This document shows positions 58,255 through 64,000 of a DNA stretch of 64,000 nucleotides, piece by piece. Position 1 is the first letter of the stretch. Each line of letters begins with the position of its first letter. Both the position numbers and the translations under genes were made by a program. Source of the DNA: Bacteroidales bacterium (GTDB lineage: Bacteria > Bacteroidota > Bacteroidia > Bacteroidales > Bacteroidaceae); the NCBI GenBank assembly GCA_004554665.1, contig SFKY01000005.1:1-64000 (forward strand). Direction: 5' to 3'. The notes beneath the pieces were generated by a model, which ran no database searches, was not told where the DNA came from, and was given only the letters and a program-made list of their open reading frames with translations.

Positions 58255-61200
58255 TTAGAACTGTACACTCAGGGTACCCGTAATGGTGCGCGAAGGCGCA
58301 TACTTGGTGTTGGCAATACCGCCGTAGGAGTTGATACGCGGGTCGAGACCCTTGCGCTTGCTCCAATAGGTCAGGTTCTCGCCGGCCACCGATACCCGTA
58401 GCTTGCTGATGCCCAGCGAGGTGAACCACTTCTTGGGCAATGTGTAGCCGAGCGACACATTCTGCAGGCTCAGCCAACTGCCATCGATGAGGAAACGGTC
58501 GGAGCTGGCAGCTGAATACTTGTCTTCATACTGCAGACGGGGTATATTGGAAGAGGTGTTGGTCTCCGACCATGCGTTGAGCAGGTCCTGATGGAGCGCC
58601 ATACCCGTGAATCCGGCCGTGGGGACGGTCATCAGCGTCTGGTAGCCGTAGTCGAACACCTTGCCGCCGACACTGTAGGCGAAGGAGATGCCGAAGTCTA
58701 CGCCGTAAGCGCTCACCGAGGTGTTGAATCCGCCGTAGAAATCGGGCAGGGCGGTACCACAGTCGAAGTAGTCGATATCCTTGGTTATCTCGGTGGGATT
58801 GGTGGTGGTCACCAGGTTGCCGTTGTCATCGTGCTTGTACCACATAGACTGGCCATCGTCTGATACACCGGCATATTTCTTCAGACGCCATGTGTACATG
58901 GGCAGACCCTCTCCGTAGTAGTAAGCCCCACTCATGTAACCGGCGTGCCCCTCGAGCACATTGTACTTGTTGTCGTCGTTCAGGCGCAGCACGCGGTTCT
59001 TGTAGGCCGTGATGTTGGCCCCCACCGTCCACTTGAAGTGCTTGGTCTGTACCGGATCGCCCTCAAGCTCTATCTCCACACCCTTGTTGGACATGTCGCC
59101 CACATTGGAGGAATAGCCTGCATAACCCTGGGACAGCGGCACCTTGACCGAGCACAGCATGTCGGTGGTCTTGCGGTAGAAGTACTCGATGCCTCCGCGC
59201 AGACGGCTGCCGAAAAGCTGGAACTCGACACCGGCATTGATATTGGTCACCGTCTCCCAAGTGATGTTCTCGTTGCCCACGCTCTCCAACACGAGGCCAA
59301 TGTCGTTGCCCTCGCCCTTGTTGATGGTATAGGTGTCGGTATAGAGGAAGTCTGAGATGTTGTCATTGCCGTTTTGTCCGAACGAAGCTTTCAGTTTCAG
59401 CTCGTTGAGCCACTTCACCTCCTGCATCCACGGCTCCTTGGTCATGATCCAGGCACCGCCAAACGAGTAAAAGTTACCCCAACGGTGGTCGGGATGGAAG
59501 CGCGACGAGGCATCGCGGCGATAGGAGAGCTGGCCGAAATACTTGCCGTCATAATCGTACAGGCCACGGAATATCCAGCCCTCGGTGTTGTAGCCGGTGT
59601 GGTAGGAAGAGTTGGTGAGCACGGTGGTGGCACCGTCGAGCTCTTGGTTGCCGAAGTACGAATACATGTTCTTGCGGTCGCCGCTGATATCATCGTAGTC
59701 GGCCTCGTAGCTCTCGTGTCCGGCAAGCAGTGAGATATTGTGCTTGCCGAAGCTACGGCTGTACTTCAAGAGCTGCTGGAAGTTGACCGTGTACTGGTCG
59801 TAAGAGTCTGCATAGACATAGCCGTTGGGATAAGTAGCATGCCCGAAACCGTAGAAGGGATTGTAGGTGTAGGTGGTCTTGTAATGACAGCCATAGACGC
59901 TTCCGTTGAGCGTGGCGGTCAGTCCCTCGGCGAGGGTGAAGTCTGCAAATCCGTTGAGCGAGAACGTGGTGTTCACCACCCGTGCGGTATTGAGCACGGC
60001 ATCGGTGATACCGTTGTTCTGGGTGAGGTAGGGACGCACATAGCTGCTGCCCAGTATCTGGCCATCGCCGTAATCGCCCACAGGCCCATTCTCGTCGCGG
60101 AGGATATTGCCCTCGCCATCGCGCAGATACACGGGATAGATGGGACCTATCTGGGCTATCTGCGTGTAGATGTTGGTACCTCCGTCGTCCTCAGTGTCGT
60201 TGACATCGGCACCGTTGTTGGTGGTGGAGCGGGCAAAGTTGATGTTGCCGCCCACGTTGAGCCACTTGGTGGCCTGGTAGGTGGCCTTCAGACGGGCGGT
60301 GTAGCGCTCATAGTCTGAGGCCACGGCGATACCCTCGGCGTTGAGGTAGCCCAACGAGGCATAAAACTGTCCCTGATGTCCGCCTCCGGTGATACCTACA
60401 TTATATTCCTGACGCAGCGCGTTGCGGTAAGCCGCGTCGATCCAGTCGTCGGGCATGAGGGTGTAGACCTGTCCGTTGTTGTAGACACGGTTGCCGAGCG
60501 TGGCGTTGGGGTTGAGCTTGCCGTTGTCGCCCACCAGGTACTGTCCTGCCGGTACCGAATAGGGGATATAGCCCAGACCGCCCTCGCTCGACGACTTCCA
60601 CAGGGCGCTGTTGGCATTGGCGTGGGCAGCGTATGCGCTCTGCCCCTTGGCCAGATAGTAGTTGTACAGTCCCCGGTAGTTCATCTCGATGTACTGTGCC
60701 GGGTCGTCCACGGTCTCATAGCGCTTCGAGGCGCGGCTGCTCGAGCCCACCTTCATGTCCAGTGAGATGGTGGTACGGCTCTTGTCGCCCTTCTTGGTGG
60801 TCACGATGATCACACCGTTGGCACCGCGCGCACCGTAGAGCGCATTGGAGGCGGCATCCTTGAGCACGGTGACCGAAGCCACGTCGCTGGGGTTGATGCT
60901 GTTCCACTCGCCGTCGTAGGGCGCACCGTCGAGGATGATGAGCGGGTTATTGCCCGCATTGATACTGCTGATACCACGGATGCGGAAGGTGGGATTGGCA
61001 TCGGGCGCACCCGAGTTGGAATAAGCCTGCAGACCTGCCACGTTGCCCTGGAGGGCATCCATCACGTTGGTCACCTGCCGCTGCTCCAGCTTCTTGGTGT
61101 CCACCACGCCGGCAGAACCGGTAAACGACGATTTCTTCTGCTCACCGTAAGCCACCACCATCACCTCGTCGAGTATCTGGTTGTCGCTCTCGAGCACAAT

Positions 61201-61467
61201 CTTCATCGCGGCCTTCGGCACCACCGTCTTGGTCTTCATACCGATGTAAGACACCTCCAGACGGTCATTGGTGCGCAGGCCCTTCACCTCAAACTGGCCG
61301 TCCAAGTCGGTCTTGGTGCCCTTGTTGGTACCCTTGATCATGACAGAAGCGCCAATCACCGGCTCATTGTTTTCGTCCACCACCTTGCCACTCGCGCTGT
61401 GCGTCTGTGCCAAGACAGTGCCTATAGCCATCATCATGGCCAAAAACAAAATCAGTCTTTTTCTCAT
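58255..61467 (-). CDS. SusC/RagA-family TonB-linked outer-membrane transporter
   Basis: About 1070 residues. The signal peptide ends TVLAQ. A carboxypeptidase-regulatory-like domain (SASGKVVDENNEPVIGASVMIKGT) is followed by the TonB box region (LDEVMVVAYGEQKKSSFTGSA) and plug with VMDALQGNVAGLQ, FRIRGISSINAGNNPLIILDG and VLKDAASNALYGARGANGVI. These are the SusC hallmarks. The 22-strand barrel ends at RTITGTLSVQF. It imports oligosaccharides with SusD. MRKRL at 61467 is used; MNYM at 61476 is possible. The sugar is not identifiable by sequence. No HTCS, SusR or anti-sigma regulator is adjacent. Confidence 0.95.
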   Translation of the reverse strand: MRKRLILFLAMMMAIGTVLAQTHSASGKVVDENNEPVIGASVMIKGTNKGTKTDLDGQFEVKGLRTNDRLEVSYIGMKTKTVVPKAAMKIVLESDNQILDEVMVVAYGEQKKSSFTGSAGVVDTKKLEQRQVTNVMDALQGNVAGLQAYSNSGAPDANPTFRIRGISSINAGNNPLIILDGAPYDGEWNSINPSDVASVTVLKDAASNALYGARGANGVIIVTTKKGDKSRTTISLDMKVGSSSRASKRYETVDDPAQYIEMNYRGLYNYYLAKGQSAYAAHANANSALWKSSSEGGLGYIPYSVPAGQYLVGDNGKLNPNATLGNRVYNNGQVYTLMPDDWIDAAYRNALRQEYNVGITGGGHQGQFYASLGYLNAEGIAVASDYERYTARLKATYQATKWLNVGGNINFARSTTNNGADVNDTEDDGGTNIYTQIAQIGPIYPVYLRDGEGNILRDENGPVGDYGDGQILGSSYVRPYLTQNNGITDAVLNTARVVNTTFSLNGFADFTLAEGLTATLNGSVYGCHYKTTYTYNPFYGFGHATYPNGYVYADSYDQYTVNFQQLLKYSRSFGKHNISLLAGHESYEADYDDISGDRKNMYSYFGNQELDGATTVLTNSSYHTGYNTEGWIFRGLYDYDGKYFGQLSYRRDASSRFHPDHRWGNFYSFGGAWIMTKEPWMQEVKWLNELKLKASFGQNGNDNISDFLYTDTYTINKGEGNDIGLVLESVGNENITWETVTNINAGVEFQLFGSRLRGGIEYFYRKTTDMLCSVKVPLSQGYAGYSSNVGDMSNKGVEIELEGDPVQTKHFKWTVGANITAYKNRVLRLNDDNKYNVLEGHAGYMSGAYYYGEGLPMYTWRLKKYAGVSDDGQSMWYKHDDNGNLVTTTNPTEITKDIDYFDCGTALPDFYGGFNTSVSAYGVDFGISFAYSVGGKVFDYGYQTLMTVPTAGFTGMALHQDLLNAWSETNTSSNIPRLQYEDKYSAASSDRFLIDGSWLSLQNVSLGYTLPKKWFTSLGISKLRVSVAGENLTYWSKRKGLDPRINSYGGIANTKYAPSRTITGTLSVQF

Positions 61468-61658
61468 GTAATTCATTTTGCAGCCTCTGTTACTGTGCTT
61501 CTCCAAGAGAGAGGGGTAGACAGCACCATTGGCCTCGGTTACTACTTATTTTTATTACGCTCTCTTACGTCTTCATACCTGCTGACGGTGATGGAACAAT
61601 GGCGGATAACTAAAAGACTGTCTATACTAACAAGCTCTTCTACAATCTGTCATTGTTG

Positions 61659-61690
61659 TAAAAGTAATGAATATTTATTAAAAATACAAG
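61659..61690 (-). promoter_or_regulatory. Probable promoter of the SusCD locus
   Basis: Minus-strand -7-like TACTTTTA (61659-61666; consensus ends in G) and -33-like CTTG (61687-61690), 20 bp apart. It would give a leader of about 180 nt before susC. Confidence 0.5.
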
Positions 61691-61791
61691 AAAAAAGATA
61701 GAAAAATACAAATAATCGTTACAAAGTGACAGACTGTAAGCCTCTTCTATGTTCCGAAACCTATATATAAAAGGTGTAGGCAGGGCATCTA

Positions 61792-61887
61792 CAGACCGTA
61801 CGGCAGTTGCGATACGGCCGTACTCCAATTGCGATACGAGCGTACTCCAATTGCAGTACGGGCGTACTCCAACTGCAGTACGGTCTG
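61792..61887. repeat. 22-bp tandem array with inverted ends (copy 2)
   Basis: Inverted 10-bp ends CAGACCGTAC (61792-61801) and GTACGGTCTG (61878-61887). Inside are three tandem units of about 22 bp: GATACGGCCGTACTCCAATT, GATACGAGCGTACTCCAATT and AGTACGGGCGTACTCCAACT, each followed by GC. The units have the same TACG..CGTA core as the array at 4069-4180, but TCCAATTGC replaces GGCAGTTGC. Confidence 0.8.
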
Positions 61888-61982
61888 CAAACGCCACCCC
61901 TGCACCGGCAATACGCACCCTCTATTTTGGACAAAAAAAGCAGATAGGTGGCCATTTTTCCTGTTTTGTAATTTTTTTATTG

Positions 61983-61990
61983 TATATTTG
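61983..61990 (+). promoter_or_regulatory. -7 box (TATATTTG) for the GT32 gene
   Basis: Matches TAnnTTTG, 20 bp before the ATG at 62010. A TTTG lies upstream but only 14 bp away, so the -33 is uncertain. Confidence 0.6.
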
Positions 61991-62009
61991 TCGCAAAAAC
62001 AGGGAGACT

Positions 62010-62762
62010 ATGATACCTAAGAAGATACATTTCTGCTGGCTCAGCGGCGATCCGTATCCTGCCAAGATACGGCGCTGTCTGGCTACGTGGCGCAAGGTGC
62101 TGCCCGAGTACGAGATCAAGCTGTGGAATGCCGACAATTTCGACATCGATGCCGCACCCGCCTACGTGCGCGAGGCCGTGAAGCAGCGCAAGTGGGCTTT
62201 TGCGGCCGACTATATCAGGATGCACGCGCTCTATGTGGAGGGCGGCATCTACTTCGACTCGGATGTGCTCGTACTGAAACCCTTCGACCCGTTCCTCCAC
62301 CACTCCTTCTTCTCATCGATGGAGTATCACCCCACACAGATAGCCCGCGACGGCGCTATGGACATGATCGACGAGCGGGGGATGAGGACGAAGCCCGGAT
62401 TTGTGTCGGGCATCCAGATACAGGCCGCCGTGATGGGGGCTGAGAAGGGGTCTCCCTTTGTGAAAGACGTGCTCGACTGGTACGCCGACAAGTCTTTTCT
62501 CAAACCCGACGGCACACTGGCCACAGATGTGCTGTCGCCACAGATCTACGCACAAGTGGCTGAGCGCTACGGATTTGTCTACAAGGACCAAGACCAGGCC
62601 CTGAGCGACGGCATCTTCATCTACCGCTCAGAGATTTTTGCCGGCAACAAGCACGAGGTTACCCCTGCCTCGTACGCCATACACTACTGCGCCCACAGCT
62701 GGCACCCCTCTGTCAAGGAGAAGCTCGCCAAATGGTGGAAACGCATCACATCGCACACTTAA
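62010..62762 (+). CDS. GT32-family glycosyltransferase
   Basis: 250 residues, cytoplasmic, of the capsular-polysaccharide/mannosyl-type GT32 group. It begins MIPKKIHFCWLSGDPYPAKI, the common start of the family. It carries ALYVEGGIYFDSDVLVLKPF with the DxD nucleotide-sugar/metal motif (FDSDV) and a C-terminal His-rich HYCAHSWHPS. Donor and acceptor are not predictable. ATG at 62010 is backed by AGGGAG (62001-62006) and the promoter box; longer frames run into the repeat array. The next glycosyltransferase starts 17 bp on, so both are one unit for a surface glycan or lipopolysaccharide core. Confidence 0.88.
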   Translation: MIPKKIHFCWLSGDPYPAKIRRCLATWRKVLPEYEIKLWNADNFDIDAAPAYVREAVKQRKWAFAADYIRMHALYVEGGIYFDSDVLVLKPFDPFLHHSFFSSMEYHPTQIARDGAMDMIDERGMRTKPGFVSGIQIQAAVMGAEKGSPFVKDVLDWYADKSFLKPDGTLATDVLSPQIYAQVAERYGFVYKDQDQALSDGIFIYRSEIFAGNKHEVTPASYAIHYCAHSWHPSVKEKLAKWWKRITSHT

Positions 62763-62779
62763 CCCACACACAGCCCGTC

Positions 62780-63559
62780 ATGCAAAGAGACAACAAGATC
62801 TCGGTGGTCATCAATACCTACAACGCCGAGGAGCATCTGGAGCGCGTCATCAAGGCCGTACAAGACTTTGACGAAGTGCTGGTATGCGACATGGAGAGTA
62901 CCGACCACACCGTAGAGATAGCCCGTCGATTGGGATGCAGGGTAATCACCTTTCCCAAAGCCAATCACAAAAGTGCAGAACCTGCGCGAACCTTCGCCAT
63001 CCAGTCGGCCACCTCGCCGTGGGTGCTCGTGGTAGATGCCGACGAAATCGTTACTCCCGACCTACGCCTGTATCTCTACCGCCACATAGCCACTCCCGGC
63101 TGTGCCGAGGGACTCTATATCCCACGAAAAAACTATTTTTTACATCAGTTGTTTGGCTATCCTGACTATCAGCTTCGTTTCTTTATACGAGAAGGGACCG
63201 AATGGCCACCATATGTGCATACTTTCCCTACCATTAAAGGTCGGACAGAACATCTTCCCAAAAAATGTAAGGAGCTAGCATTTATCCATTTGGCAAATGA
63301 TAGCGTACGCATGAGATTGTTGAAAACCAATGAATACACCGACAACGAGGTGGAGAAACGCAGCAACAAGCATTATGGTGCATGGAGCCTGGTCTACGAC
63401 CCCGCATGGCGCTTCGTCCGCGCCTATATCTTCAAAGGCGAGTGCCTGAAGGGGGTGCCGGGATTCATCAATGCCACCCTCGATGCCTACTACCGTTTCA
63501 TCATGATTGCCAAAATCATCGAGGCAAAGAACGGGGAGCGGCAAATTCCCGAAAAGTAA
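62780..63559 (+). CDS. GT2-family glycosyltransferase (WaaE/KdtX-like)
   Basis: 259 residues. GT-A domain: ISVVINTYNAEEHLERVIKA, VLVCDMESTDHTVEIARRLG, and the DxD-type VLVVDADEIVT. The overall pattern is that of lipopolysaccharide-core beta-glucosyltransferases such as WaaE. The gene follows the GT32 gene by 17 bp. Part of the coding region (about 63121-63345) is much richer in A and T than the flanks, with codons such as TTT, AAA and TTA, though the frame and protein pattern continue through it. This suggests exchange of an internal segment with another lineage. The start at 62780 avoids overlap with the upstream gene. Confidence 0.88.
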   Translation: MQRDNKISVVINTYNAEEHLERVIKAVQDFDEVLVCDMESTDHTVEIARRLGCRVITFPKANHKSAEPARTFAIQSATSPWVLVVDADEIVTPDLRLYLYRHIATPGCAEGLYIPRKNYFLHQLFGYPDYQLRFFIREGTEWPPYVHTFPTIKGRTEHLPKKCKELAFIHLANDSVRMRLLKTNEYTDNEVEKRSNKHYGAWSLVYDPAWRFVRAYIFKGECLKGVPGFINATLDAYYRFIMIAKIIEAKNGERQIPEK

Positions 63560-63568
63560 AGCACCATC

Positions 63569-64000
63569 ATGCCACAGTCTCTGGCAAGAAACTATATCCA
63601 TCTGGTCTTCTCGACCAAGCACAGGATAGATCTGTTGCCGCATACATTTCTTACAGAGATGCATGCCTATCTTGCAGGTATCTTGCAGTCGTGCGATTGT
63701 CAGGCCGTCAGCATCGGAGGTACCACCAATCACGTACATCTCTTGTTTGCATTATCCAAGAACAAGACCTTGGCCGAGGTGATACGTACCCTGAAAGCCA
63801 ACAGTTCGCGCTGGATCAACCAGCATGGGTATGCCAACGGCCATTTCGCATGGCAAGACGGCTATGGTGCGTTCAGCATTAGCCAAAGTCATGTAGATGC
63901 CGTACACAATTATATCCGTCATCAAGAGGAGCACCACCGAGAAGTGACATTTCAGGATGAGTTGAGAAGATTGTGCCGACTGTACGGCATGGAGATAGAC
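63569..64000 (+). CDS. Y1-type (IS200/REP-associated) transposase, 3' end cut by window
   Basis: 144 codons are present from ATG 63569 to the window edge with no stop; family members are about 150 residues, so nearly all of the protein is seen. It begins MPQSLARNYIHLVFSTKHR. The HUH metal motif is in NHVHLLFAL (His-x-His), and the probable catalytic Tyr is in AVHNYIRHQEEHH. GYGAFSISQS precedes it. Such enzymes are single-strand DNA transposases (IS200/IS605) or domesticated relatives (RAYTs) that act on palindromic repeats. It starts 9 bp after the GT2 stop, with no left-end hairpin visible in that gap. Whether it is mobile or domesticated cannot be decided here. Confidence 0.88.
   Translation, partial: MPQSLARNYIHLVFSTKHRIDLLPHTFLTEMHAYLAGILQSCDCQAVSIGGTTNHVHLLFALSKNKTLAEVIRTLKANSSRWINQHGYANGHFAWQDGYGAFSISQSHVDAVHNYIRHQEEHHREVTFQDELRRLCRLYGMEID

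Larger units (their letters stand above)
61468..62009. other. Divergent 542-bp region between susC and the GT32 gene
   Basis: Holds the susC promoter (61659-61690, minus), about 180 nt of likely susC leader, the repeat array at 61792-61887, and the GT32 promoter box at 61983-61990. The leader shows no riboswitch or obvious terminator hairpin. No gene is evident. Confidence 0.6.

Noticed and set aside
61468..61650. Riboswitch in the susC leader
   Set aside because: I could find no conserved aptamer features or terminator/anti-terminator pair.

Overview
The window is chromosomal DNA from a Bacteroidota bacterium, most likely a high-GC Prevotella or close relative (Prevotellaceae). The signs are a SusC/SusD locus, many secreted glycoside hydrolases with Gly-Ser-Cys lipoboxes or Sec signals, TonB-type outer-membrane barrels, a lone RibF, a Bacteroidota-type MiaB, and promoters with the Bacteroidota -7 box TAnnTTTG in place of -35/-10 elements. 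Coding is dense and fairly GC-rich, with AT-rich intergenic gaps. I found no rRNA, CRISPR array, integrase or prophage.

Layout. 1-3.9 kb: tRNA-Met, a HAD phosphatase overlapping ribF, a CPBP protease, a DUF1893 protein and a broken RhuM gene. 4.3-15.1 kb: secreted carbohydrate enzymes (CE2-like esterase, GH20, GH92), tRNA-Arg and two TonB-dependent-type barrels, the second preceded by an unrecognised 37-residue secreted-type peptide. 15.2-16.8 kb: an orphan ABC ATPase and a PfkB kinase, convergent. 17.1-22.1 kb: five genes on one strand: circularly permuted ATP-grasp, alpha-E, transglutaminase-like protease, and two AstE/AspA-type M14 proteins, the second without recognisable catalytic residues. 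22.5-31.9 kb: GH2, an alpha/beta hydrolase, a beta-helix protein, a MATE exporter, a small protein, an SF1 helicase and the remains of a zeta-type toxin pair. 32.3-38.9 kb: topA-aroK-speA-argB, tightly packed, then an ECF sigma factor with its partner. 39.2-48.7 kb: an unclassified secreted protein, a DUF4294 protein, an SDR, a PAP2 enzyme, miaB, an MsbA-like exporter and an LpxL-like acyltransferase. 48.7-61.5 kb (minus strand): GT11 fucosyltransferase, LTA-synthase-like sulfatase-fold enzyme, GH20, and a susC-susD-lipoprotein-lipoprotein locus. 62.0-64.0 kb: GT32 and GT2 glycosyltransferases and the start of a Y1 (IS200/REP-associated type) transposase cut by the window edge.

How the genes work together. 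Much of the window deals with glycans: uptake (SusCD), cleavage of N-acetylhexosamine, mannose and galactose linkages, deacetylation, and surface glycan or lipid synthesis (GT11, GT32, GT2, LTA-type transferase, PAP2, LpxL-like, MsbA-like). The five-gene ATP-grasp cluster looks like a peptide or amide synthesis and trimming pathway whose product is unknown; it is the best candidate for an undescribed system.

Repeats. Intergenic regions carry several dispersed repeat families: two arrays of about 22-bp units bounded by inverted CAGACCGTAC ends, five palindromic elements built on TGGCATTTAG, two direct copies of a roughly 100-bp element bracketing the alpha-E/transglutaminase pair, and a tandem promoter-bearing repeat before the GH2 gene. 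All motif positions and family calls come from reading the sequence by eye; no database search was run.
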